The notes beneath the pieces are model-generated. The model had not been told where the DNA came from, searched no databases, and was given only the letters and a program-made list of their open reading frames with translations. The position numbers and the translations under genes were made by a program. 58,829 bases of DNA. Origin: Cyanobacteria bacterium MAG CAR3_bin_5 (GTDB taxonomy: Bacteria; Cyanobacteriota; Cyanobacteriia; PCC-6307; Cyanobiaceae). This document shows, piece after piece, positions 26,991 to 34,639 of this stretch. Position 1 is the stretch's first letter. Every line of letters starts with the position of its first letter. The stretch lies in assembly GCA_026709085.1 (NCBI GenBank), contig JAPOTR010000027.1, forward strand, positions 1 through 58,829, given 5' to 3'.

Positions 26991-27997
26991 ATTTTGACTT
27001 CCTCCAGGACAAGCAGGTGTACCGGACGCCCTGCGGCCTTCAGTTGTGCGGTGACAGCTTGGAGTTGCTGGCGCACCTGCCGGACCAGTCCGTGGATTTG
27101 ATCATGACCAGCCCTCCCTTTGCACTGCTGCGACAGAAGGCATACGGCAACAAAGGGCAGGATCAGTATGTTGAATGGCTAGGAAGGTTTGGAGAAGCTG
27201 CATATCGTGTGCTGAAGGATAGCGGCAGCTTCGTTCTGGACCTGGGCGGGGCCTACAAGCGCGGCAAGCCGGTACGCTCGCTCTACAACTATCACGTACT
27301 TTTAGACTTTTGCGACCGTCTCGGCTACGAATTGGCAGAAGAATTTTTCTGGTTCAATCCGTCGAAGTTGCCGTCGCCAATCGAATGGGTCAACAAGCGC
27401 AAGATTCGGGCCAAGGATGCCGTAAATACTATCTGGTGGTTTTCCCGATCAACTGAGCCGAAAGCGGACGTTACGAAAGTGTTGGTACCGTACTCGAAGC
27501 GCATGAAGACATTGCTTGACAACCCCGACAAATTCTACCAACCGAAGGAAAGACCTTCAGGGCACGACATCGCCAGGGCCTTCGCCAGAGACAACGGCGG
27601 TGCGATTCCCTCGAACCTGTTGCAAATTCCCAATACGGAAAGCAATTCAAGCTATCTGCGACTGTGCAACATGCTGGGACGAAGCAGCCATCCCGCACGG
27701 TTCCCCAGGGCACTACCACAGTTCTTCATAAAATTTCTTACCAACCCGGAAGATCTGGTGGTGGACATTTTCTCCGGGTCTAACACCACCGGTCAGGCAG
27801 CCGAGGAACTGGGCCGCCATTGGCTCAGCATGGACATCAGTCGCGAGTACGCTGCTCTCTCGGCTTTACGCTTCATGGATGCTTGGAGCGATGCGGAGGT
27901 TCATCAAACCATCACACGGCTTGACGCTGGTGAAGCCGTTGATCTATGTCTCGGCCTAGTGTTTCAGGCACCCCTGTGGTCAGGCTCAACTAGGTAA
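26987..27997 (+). CDS. DNA methyltransferase, beta-class, N4-cytosine type
   Basis: A 336-aa methyltransferase. The catalytic TSPPF (41-45) comes before the AdoMet-binding FSGSNTT (262-268, with VVDIFSG just before), the beta-class order. TSPP motifs are typical of N4-cytosine methylases, though adenine N6 cannot be excluded. CGDSLELLAHLPDQSVDLIM is the usual N-terminal block. Its ATG overlaps the stop of the HEAT-repeat protein (ATGA), giving translational coupling. The recognition sequence is unknown. The C-terminal residues after 300 are poorly conserved in appearance. Confidence 0.88.
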   Translation: MNFDFLQDKQVYRTPCGLQLCGDSLELLAHLPDQSVDLIMTSPPFALLRQKAYGNKGQDQYVEWLGRFGEAAYRVLKDSGSFVLDLGGAYKRGKPVRSLYNYHVLLDFCDRLGYELAEEFFWFNPSKLPSPIEWVNKRKIRAKDAVNTIWWFSRSTEPKADVTKVLVPYSKRMKTLLDNPDKFYQPKERPSGHDIARAFARDNGGAIPSNLLQIPNTESNSSYLRLCNMLGRSSHPARFPRALPQFFIKFLTNPEDLVVDIFSGSNTTGQAAEELGRHWLSMDISREYAALSALRFMDAWSDAEVHQTITRLDAGEAVDLCLGLVFQAPLWSGSTR

Positions 27998-28047
27998 CTG
28001 GCTCATCATGGTCCAGTGAGTCAATCTGCGGCAACGGCAGCCAGGGG

Positions 28048-28245
28048 GCGCACCAGATAGAAGATCCCCCGCCCAGCAAACCACCCCACCCCGATGGTGT
28101 GGAAGGTCTTGAACCAGAGATAGGCCTCTGGCAGCAGGTGCAGCGCCATCGGGTTGGGGGAGCTTCGGGGTCAGAGCTTATTACAGCATAGCTTGCTGGG
28201 GTGTGGTCCTTAACTGTAGGTCAACTGTAGGCGCTTGTCCTCTCA
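28048..28245. repeat. Duplicated hemJ 5' end, degenerate copy
   Basis: Diverged second copy of 25137-25320. On the minus strand it still encodes MALHLLPEAYLWFKTFHTIG before losing the hemJ frame, so it is a hemJ N-terminal pseudogene fragment (28048 to about 28149) plus the upstream region. It ends in sequence without a gene. It marks the right edge of the inserted nuclease-methyltransferase segment. Confidence 0.85.
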
Positions 28246-28584
28246 CAGCCAGTAAGTCTCAAAGCCGTCTCAAGCAACTGTTCATGGGAGGTTCCGCAAG
28301 GAGTGCAAGGAGTTAGTGAGGGTCCTTGGCCATCCAGGGTTCAGGTTCTATGGGGAAAACCAACCCCGCCTGAAGTGGGCTACTGCTTTGAGATCCTATG
28401 AGACTAGCCCCAAAAGCAAGTATTTGGTCAAGAGATTCGATTCTATAGTGCTATTGTATTTAGGTCTTGGAGTGGAGTTCGGTAACCACGCCCTTATCCC
28501 GTGGCCCTGTGGGCTGTTTCTAGCCTAGGTTAGGTGCGTCTAGCTTCGGCTAGGCATGTTGTCTATGGGAGTCCCCCATCCATC
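28246..28584. other. 339-bp region without a recognised gene
   Basis: A forward frame of 70 codons (28316-28528) has no recognisable motif and no ribosome-binding site. I see no repeats or RNA genes here. Confidence 0.35.
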
Positions 28585-28869
28585 ATGAAAACCGATCACC
28601 AGATGATTCTTCGACTGTTGAGGCAAATCCGGGATTGTAGTGACTTGCCAAAGTCATCAAGGGCAATTTGGCCAGAAACATCACCTAAGACTTGTGAAAG
28701 TCAAGGACGGAAGATTCTGCGTTGCCTGCAGCTCATGCTTAGCCAACAGTTGATTGAAGTTTATCAAGACTCACCCCTCTTGAGCATAGGATGTGCTCTT
28801 GAGCCTGATGAATATATGATTGAGGGCATTACTGACTTTGGTTATAAACTCTTGGAGAATTCAAGTTAA
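28585..28869 (+). CDS. Small DUF2513-like protein
   Basis: A 94-aa protein from ATG 28585: MKTDHQMILRLLRQIRDCSD, then PKSSRAIWPETSPKTCESQG, a helix KILRCLQLMLSQQLIEV, and an ending GITDFGYKLLE. The layout (M-K-x-D start, two helices, 'LIE', then a G-x-T-x-x-G-x-x-L end) resembles DUF2513, a winged-helix-like family common in phages and islands; the resemblance is by eye only. A longer frame starts at 28534, but the first 17 codons look unrelated. It stands alone between the methyltransferase insertion and the ankyrin loci. Confidence 0.5.
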   Translation: MKTDHQMILRLLRQIRDCSDLPKSSRAIWPETSPKTCESQGRKILRCLQLMLSQQLIEVYQDSPLLSIGCALEPDEYMIEGITDFGYKLLENSS

Positions 28870-29363
28870 TTTTCTCAGCAAGATCTAAGGGGGGACTGGG
28901 AAGCAGAGGTTGCCCATCCATAGAAGGAGCATGCCCATGCTACTTAATCGCCCCCGGTTGCTATCAAGCTCAATGAGAGCGAGAGAAAGAGGGAGCAACT
29001 GCTTAGCATGGCCTGCTCCCTCTCGCCACCACACGGCATGTGGCGTCGTGCGTAAATCGTTCTTGCCTGCACTGAAGGTGCGTCCCACTTAGTGATTGCC
29101 AAGCGACGTGGCGTGAGCAATAATGCCAGAAGCTGATGCTGAACAAGGGTTTCAAAGTTTGGCCCCATCGTATGCAAGCCCCACCTAAAGATCCCTGAGA
29201 ACTACAGATCAGCATCAGATCAGCATCCAATACCTTATTCAAAAGTGGGTGTGAGAGGACCATCTCATGGCAGCCGCAGTACGTGCTGCGCTCTCATTTC
29301 AAAAGCCCTCTCGCTTGCAGCAAGCTCAGTGGAGTCAATCCATTCTTGCCCCGTGTGTTGGGA
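28870..29363. other. 494-bp non-coding region with a stem-loop
   Basis: No gene is recognisable. At 28988-29023 there is a perfect 10-bp inverted repeat (AGAGGGAGCA and TGCTCCCTCT with a 16-nt loop) of unknown meaning. Several overlapping frames of 60-86 codons have no conserved features. Confidence 0.4.
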
Positions 29364-30079
29364 TCAGCGCCCGTCAGCATCCCGGATGGCCTGCGCCACT
29401 CCTGGAACCCCCATATTCTCCTGAGTAGCAACGTAAAGGGGTGTTAATCCGCGTTTGTTCCGTGCATTGATGTCAGTGCCCGGAGCATCCAACAGAACCT
29501 GCACCACTGCTGGGGCCATGCTCCATCGCGCAGCCGCGTGGAGGGGCGTCTCTTCATAGTTGTCCCGTGCATTGGGATCAGCGTCGTCAGCATCCAGCAG
29601 AGCCTGCACCACTTCTGGGGCCATACTCCATTGCGCAGCCCAGTGGAGGGGCGTGTGTCCCAATTGATCCTCCCGTGCGTTGGAATCAGCACCAGCATCC
29701 ACAAGTGCTTTCACCACTTCTGGGGTTTTGCTAAGCGCTGCTGCCCAGTGGAGGGGCGTCAATCCCTTCTTGTCCCGTGCTTTGAGATTAGCACGGGCAT
29801 CAAGAAGTGCTTTCACCACTTCTAGTGACCTACACCTCAGAGCTGGAGAAAGCTGCGTGTCTCCAACTCTTGCTATTGGTGGTGGTTTTGCTGGGCTTCT
29901 ATCTGCCACCGCCCAGTGGAGGGGTGTTGCTCCATCCTTGTCCTGTGCATTGGGATCAGCGCCATCATCGAGAAGGGCCTGCACCGCTGCTGGCATCTTT
30001 CTCGCCGCAGCCCAGTGGAGGGGGGCATGCCGTCTTGGTCTGTGACATCTTTGGGATCGTGGGCTTGGTCGCTTGTCAT
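29364..30079 (-). pseudogene. Ankyrin-repeat protein gene, frameshifted in a G6 run
   Basis: ATG 30079 is preceded by a strong ribosome-binding site (AAGAGAGGA) and starts MTSDQAHDPKDVTDQDGMPP. The ankyrin consensus continues one frame over: HWAAARKMPAAVQALLDDGA, then NAQDKDGATPLHWAV. The break falls in a run of six G/C (forward 30020-30025). About six ankyrin repeats follow to the stop at 29364, some with extra inserted residues. Ankyrin proteins mediate protein binding and in symbionts are often secreted to the host; no signal peptide is seen here. The G run could be a phase-variable switch, a fixed mutation, or a sequencing error. Confidence 0.7.
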
Positions 30080-30308
30080 TGTTGAAAATCCTCTCTTGCT
30101 TGAGATGAGATTACTTCTCAAGGGTGGCGGACTTAAAACAAGTAGTCAAGTCTGGGAAACCGAACTTCAGGGGACATCGGAAAATCACCATTTTCTCGAC
30201 TGAAAAAGCCTGCTGGCCCATGCCTGACCGATTCCTACTCACTCGTCTCTGTAAGGGGACTTCCATTCAACGTCGCAATACCTTGTTCAAGCGTAGATGG
30301 GAGGATGG
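30080..30308. other. Region between the two ankyrin loci
   Basis: No gene. It contains a 6-bp hairpin GAAAAT-CACC-ATTTTC and next to it the second copy of the 22-bp repeat (30200-30221; see 19595). A forward frame of 99 codons crosses it but is mostly antisense to ankyrin repeats. Confidence 0.4.
30200..30221. repeat. 22-bp sequence repeated exactly at 19595-19616
   Basis: Second copy of the element described at 19595. Here it follows a small hairpin (GAAAAT/ATTTTC), which could be the end of a degenerate mobile element. Confidence 0.6.
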
Positions 30309-30698
30309 TTATTGCATAGCCGCCTCAATGACATGTTCTACGTTCTCGTGTGCAACATCAAGAGCGGTAAAGCCATACTTGTCTTCAGCACTCAGGTTAG
30401 CGCCAGAATTGATGAGGACCTGAGCAACTTCTGCATGACCCAGCCCAGCCGCAAAGTGCAGTGGGGTAAAGCCATCCTTGTCTGTGGCATGAAGGTTAGC
30501 GCCAGAATTGATGAGATACTGCACTGTTACTGAATCTCCCTCCAAGGCGGCAAAGTGTAGTCAGGTCATGCCGTCTTCGTCTGCGGCATCAAAATTAGAG
30601 ACAGTCGTTCTATTTCCAGGTTCTTCATCATCTGTGCCATGCAGCGGAGCCTGAGTCACAACCTCTCCACACTCGTTTTCAATCATATGGACAATGCC
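30309..30698 (-). pseudogene. Former 3' end of the large ankyrin gene, cut off by two nonsense codons
   Basis: In the same frame as the 678-aa ankyrin gene, translation past its TAG (30699-30701) gives GIVHMIENECGEVVTQAPLH, an acidic hinge, a TGA within GMT*LHFAAL, then two more ankyrin repeats (LINSGANLHATDKDGFTPL, AQVLINSGANLSAEDKYG) and a stop at 30309. The first nonsense replaces the Trp found in the parallel hinge (GKQWSIVHM), a TGG-to-TAG change; the second replaces an Arg, CGA to TGA. The ancestral protein had about 808 residues. Confidence 0.75.
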
Positions 30699-32735
30699 CT
30701 ACTGTTTCTTTATTTGTGCAACATCAAGAGGGGTCATGCCATCCTTGTCTTTGGCATCAAGGCTAGCGCCAGCATTGATAAGGACCTGAGTAACTTCTGC
30801 ATGGCCCTTATGAGCCGCAACGTGCAGTGGGGTCCAGCCACGCTTCTCGTTGGCATTGAGGTTAGCGCCAGCATTGATAAGGACCTGAGTAACTTCTGCA
30901 TGGCCCTCATGAGCCGTAAAGTGCAGTGGGGTCAAGCCACCCTTGTCTGTGGCATGAAGGTTGGCACCAGCATTGATAAGGACCTGAGTAACTTCTGCAT
31001 GGCCCTTATAAGCCGCAACGTGCAGTGGGGTCCAGCCACGCTTCTCGTTGGCATTGAGGTTAGCGCCAGCATTGATAAGGACCTGAGTAACTTCTGCATG
31101 GCCCTCATGAGCCGCAACGTGCAGTGGGGTCCAACCACCCTTGTCTGTGGCATGAAGGTTGGCGCCAGCATTGATAAGGACCTGAGCAACTTCTGCATGG
31201 CCCGCAGCCGTAAAGTGCAGTGGGGTCAAGCCATCCTTGTCTGTGGCATGAAGGTTGGCGCCAGAATTGATGAGATACTGCACTGTTACTGAATCTCCCT
31301 TAAAGGCGGCATGGTGTAGTCGGGTCCTGCCGTTCTCGTCGGTGGCATCCAGATTGGAGACGGCCGTTCTATTTCCAGGTTCTCCTTGGTCGTCTGTACT
31401 GTGTGGCGGAGCCTGAGTCATAACCTCTCCACACTCGTTTTCAATCATATGGACAATGCTCCACTGTTTTCCTGCTCGCGCAATATGCAGAGGGGTCATG
31501 CCAGAGGAGTCTCTGGCATTGGGATCAGCACCGCTCCTGGCCAGAATCTTTGCCACGTCCAGATGTCCAGCGCTGGCTGCCATATGTAACGGAGTGGCGC
31601 CGACTGACGTCCGAACGTTGAGATCAGCACCGGCATCGGCAAGAACCTTGACGACTTCCCCATGTCCTTGCGCAACTGCCAGGCTCAGCGGAGTTTGTCC
31701 CCCTTTCTCCGGGGCGTTGATGTTGGCGCCAGCCTCGATGAGCGCTTTCACCACGTCCGGATCGCCTCGCTTTGCTGCCTCGTGCAGTGGCGTTCTGCCC
31801 TGGTGATCCACAGGGTTGGGATAGGCGCCAGCCTTGATGAGGGTTTGGGCGATCTCCCCATGTCCCTCCGTGGCTGCCACGTCCAGGGGAGTATTGCCCA
31901 CCTTGTCCGCCAGGTTCAGATCCGCGCCGGCCTTGATGAGGGCTTTGGCAATGTCCGGGTAGCCTTTGTAGAGAGCCTCGTGCAGTGGCGTTTTGCCCCC
32001 TTGATCCACGGGATTGGCATGGGCGCCAGCCTTGATGAGGGCCTTGACGATGTCCCCATGTCCTTCCGTGGCCGCCATGTCCAGCGGCGTATTGCCGCCC
32101 TTGTCCTTGCCGTTCAGATCAGCCCCGGCGCTGATGAGCGCTTTGGTCATTTCCATATCTCCTTTCGTCACCGCTGCGTGCAACGGCGTCATGCTGTTTT
32201 GATCTTTGACATTAACGTCAAATCCCATGTTAATCAGCGCCATGATGATCGTCAGATCTTCTTTTGTAACGGCTGAGTGTAAGGGAGTCATGTTGTCTTT
32301 ATCCGTGATCGCAAGCTTCGCGCCCGCATCCATGAGAGCTTTGGCGGTTTCTCCATGCTCCAGAAACACCGCAATGTAAAGCGGAGTTGTGCCGTCTTTA
32401 TTTGTGGCGTTCAGGTCGGCGCCAGCCTTGACAAGCAGCCGGGCCATCTCCGGACGGCCTTCCTTGGCCGCTACGCACAACGGGGTCATGCCCTCCTTGT
32501 TTGTGGCGTTCGGGTTGACGCCAGCCTTGATGAGCAGTTGCGCCAAGCCTGGAGATCCATCCCTGGCCGCCCTGTGCAGGAATGATGATGGACTCAACAC
32601 CTTCCAGAGAAACGCCAGAAGGAAGCAGCCGATGAACACCCAGAACGGTCCCCCCATGACCGTCCACACCAGCGCCAGAATCCCTGCGGCGACGGACACC
32701 GTGGTCACAGACATGATGTGCCTGGATCTGGGCAT
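30699..32735 (-). CDS. Membrane-anchored ankyrin-repeat protein (about 19 repeats)
   Basis: A 678-aa protein with one or two membrane segments near residues 9-45 (VTTVSVAAGILALVWTVMGG, FWVFIGCFLLAFLW) and then about 19 ankyrin repeats of 33 residues, pattern G-x-TPLH-AA-GH--V---LI-AGA-. A hinge rich in acidic residues (ENECGEVMTQAPPHSTDD) separates the first 12 from the last set. The last five repeats are nearly identical in DNA, alternating in 198-bp pairs, so they expanded recently. ATG 32714 is an alternative start. Such proteins bind other proteins; in symbionts they may act on the host, but membrane anchoring suggests a periplasmic or cytoplasmic display. It now ends early; see the 3' remnant. 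Confidence 0.82.
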   Translation of the reverse strand: MPRSRHIMSVTTVSVAAGILALVWTVMGGPFWVFIGCFLLAFLWKVLSPSSFLHRAARDGSPGLAQLLIKAGVNPNATNKEGMTPLCVAAKEGRPEMARLLVKAGADLNATNKDGTTPLYIAVFLEHGETAKALMDAGAKLAITDKDNMTPLHSAVTKEDLTIIMALINMGFDVNVKDQNSMTPLHAAVTKGDMEMTKALISAGADLNGKDKGGNTPLDMAATEGHGDIVKALIKAGAHANPVDQGGKTPLHEALYKGYPDIAKALIKAGADLNLADKVGNTPLDVAATEGHGEIAQTLIKAGAYPNPVDHQGRTPLHEAAKRGDPDVVKALIEAGANINAPEKGGQTPLSLAVAQGHGEVVKVLADAGADLNVRTSVGATPLHMAASAGHLDVAKILARSGADPNARDSSGMTPLHIARAGKQWSIVHMIENECGEVMTQAPPHSTDDQGEPGNRTAVSNLDATDENGRTRLHHAAFKGDSVTVQYLINSGANLHATDKDGLTPLHFTAAGHAEVAQVLINAGANLHATDKGGWTPLHVAAHEGHAEVTQVLINAGANLNANEKRGWTPLHVAAYKGHAEVTQVLINAGANLHATDKGGLTPLHFTAHEGHAEVTQVLINAGANLNANEKRGWTPLHVAAHKGHAEVTQVLINAGASLDAKDKDGMTPLDVAQIKKQ

Positions 32736-33031
32736 CAGTCAGGTGAGCAATGAATGGTTGTGACTTTACCACCGCTTCCTTGAGCAACCAAGACGCCTCT
32801 ACCACACCTGCCCCCAGGGCTACAGGCAGGCTCACCCCCGTTGCCCTGTCCTGCTTCAAGGCAGTAAGCCACAAATCCACCCTGTGCTGTTCAGGCTTTC
32901 CGGTTGCAGAGCGGGTGCAGGCTGCCCTGTGTGGCCCTGCACCCAAACCGGAGGCCGGTGTACCGGGCAACCGGATACAGGGCGCTTCTACGGCCCCGGC
33001 CATGCCGAGGCGGCAGGCGTCTTCGAGCGGG

Positions 33032-33298
33032 TCAGTGGGGCGCTTTGCGCAGCATCTCCATGATCTTCAAGGGGAGGCCCTTCACTTCGTCACGGAGGTG
33101 GTCCACCTTTTCATTGAGGACTTTGTTGTCTGCCCGATGCTCGGCGCGCAACTCCTTCACGTCTTCCCGCAGGTGGTCAATCCGCTTGTTTTGCTGGTTC
33201 CACAGGAAGACCAGGACGGTGACGCCCACACCGGCCCAGGCGGCCAGGACGCCAACTACCGCAGCCACGATCATCAGCGTTTGAGAAACAGCCGGCAT
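33032..33298 (-). CDS. Small membrane-anchored coiled-coil protein
   Basis: An 88-aa protein from ATG 33298: MPAVSQTLMIVAAVVGVLAA and further hydrophobic residues form one helix (about 5-33), then NQQNKRIDHLREDVKELRAE continues as a heptad coiled coil (KVDHLRDEVKGLPLKIMEML). It resembles the island protein at 4447-4902 in build but not in sequence. A frame extension to 33340 adds 14 unconvincing residues. The 296 bp between it and the ankyrin gene contain no recognisable gene. Function unknown. Confidence 0.65.
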   Translation of the reverse strand: MPAVSQTLMIVAAVVGVLAAWAGVGVTVLVFLWNQQNKRIDHLREDVKELRAEHRADNKVLNEKVDHLRDEVKGLPLKIMEMLRKAPH

Positions 33299-33479
33299 CG
33301 GGCGGGCCGGCGGACGGGAACAGCCTATCAACGGGAACAACGGCCACCGCTCCCTTCCCGTGCGTGCTTCCAGGCCTGCCCCGGCAGCCAGGGGGGCGCA
33401 ACCCTATGGGACAGCCCGGCCAACCACACACCTCAACGACGGGGGAGGTCTTGAACCGGAGAGCGGAGGATACTGTGGT

Positions 33480-34081
33480 TTACGGCGATGCCTCTGTAAT
33501 CAAAAACTCGGAGATACGGCTTGCAAAGGTTTCCGCATCCCGCTTGAGACTCTCAATCAGAGCGTTTGCAATTCCTATCGGACTACTGTCTGTGTGTTTT
33601 GCCCGGCGACCGACTATCTTGTTTAAGCTGGTGTAAATTGCGGATTCGCTGAGATCCAGGAGATTGCAAAGGAACTGATCCGGCTTGACAGCGTTTATCC
33701 CCACCGACATGAGCGCTTCAGCAGGGAAGTGACGGGTATTCCGGGTAACAATCAGTTCCGCTTTGGCGGCCATAGCCGCTGCCACAACATGGCGGTCACT
33801 CGGATCACAACCAACCCTCTCGGCCAACTCTGCAGGTGGGTTCACCACGGCGCCGGGAAAGACATCCTCCATGGCAGCGCGGAGCTTTCTTGCACAGTGC
33901 TCAGTAATCCGCTGGTCTTGCAACAGATGCCCAAGCGCGTCGTCCAGGATTTTGGGAGACCAATGCACCCGATAAAGGCCGTGGTGTGCTGCTTCCAGCA
34001 GTACATCCCTCATTCGCAAGGATAGAGTACGCAACTGTCCAGTACAACAGGAAAAACCGCAGGTTCCAGCCAAAGGCTCAC
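33480..34081 (-). pseudogene. PIN domain toxin (VapC-like, PIN_3), frameshifted near the N-terminus
   Basis: The gene begins at GTG 34079-34081, overlapping the antitoxin stop (GTGA), and reads VSLWLEPAVFPVVLDSCVLY before meeting TGA. One frame over, MRDVLLEAAHHGLYRVHWSP continues the PIN fold, so a single-base indel lies around 34010-34025. The rest of the domain is intact: DPSDRHVVAAAM, AELIVTRNTRHFP. The nucleophile-side Asp of VVLD is in the cut-off part, so the 190-codon remainder would lack a catalytic acid. The antitoxin is still intact, an orphan in practice. Confidence 0.75.
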
Positions 34082-34536
34082 GCCGTGCTCTCCTCGATCT
34101 CCTGACTCAAGGCACAGAGCCGGTCCAGTGCTTCACAGCGCTGCCGATACTGCTGCTCCTTCAACTGGAGCACGTCACCCAGCCGCAGCCGACGGTGGCT
34201 GCCCACCATTTCGCAGGGAATGGTTTCCTGGTCCAGGAGGCGGTTCAGGTAGGCGCGGGAGACGTTGAGGATCTGGGCGGCCTGTTGCGTGGTGAGCACT
34301 GCATGATGGGGGATCAACGTCACGGCCTCACCATGCTTCAGATGCTCCAGCAGGGTGCGCATCAGCCCGGAAAGAGGCTCAGGAACGCTATGCACCTCGT
34401 TACGGGGACCTGGACCCACAAGCCGGGGACCCTCCAGGGAATTGTCTGCCGGGAACAAGGCCGCAAGCTGTTCCAGTTGATCCTGTGGAATGGAGCCCGG
34501 TCTGACGGTTGGGGGACAAGGAAGGGTCGAATCCAT
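34078..34536 (-). CDS. Excisionase-family (HTH_17) antitoxin of the PIN pair
   Basis: A 152-aa protein with a central MerR/excisionase-type helix-turn-helix, VLTTQQAAQILNVSRAYLNR, followed by DQETIPCEMVGSHRRLRLGD. Such proteins repress their own operon and neutralise the PIN toxin encoded directly downstream; the overlap GTGA supports coupling. The N-terminal 70 residues are Pro/Leu-rich and unconserved in appearance. The frame is intact although the toxin is broken. Confidence 0.82.
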   Translation of the reverse strand: MDSTLPCPPTVRPGSIPQDQLEQLAALFPADNSLEGPRLVGPGPRNEVHSVPEPLSGLMRTLLEHLKHGEAVTLIPHHAVLTTQQAAQILNVSRAYLNRLLDQETIPCEMVGSHRRLRLGDVLQLKEQQYRQRCEALDRLCALSQEIEESTA

Positions 34537-34639
34537 CAGTCGTGCCTCTATTTAGGGGCGCTGTATCAAGGTTAGTACCCGTTCAACTTCCCTGGCGCAC
34601 CGAATCTTGAACAGGAACAATAGAGACAGTGGCACAACG

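Noticed and set aside
30740-31260. Regularly spaced near-identical repeats that could suggest a CRISPR array
   Set aside because: The period of 99/198 bp and intact coding for 33-residue ankyrin units show these are protein repeats, with no unique spacers.
32750-33454. 234-codon forward frame
   Set aside because: Mostly antisense to the membrane coiled-coil gene at 33032; composition is shadow-like.
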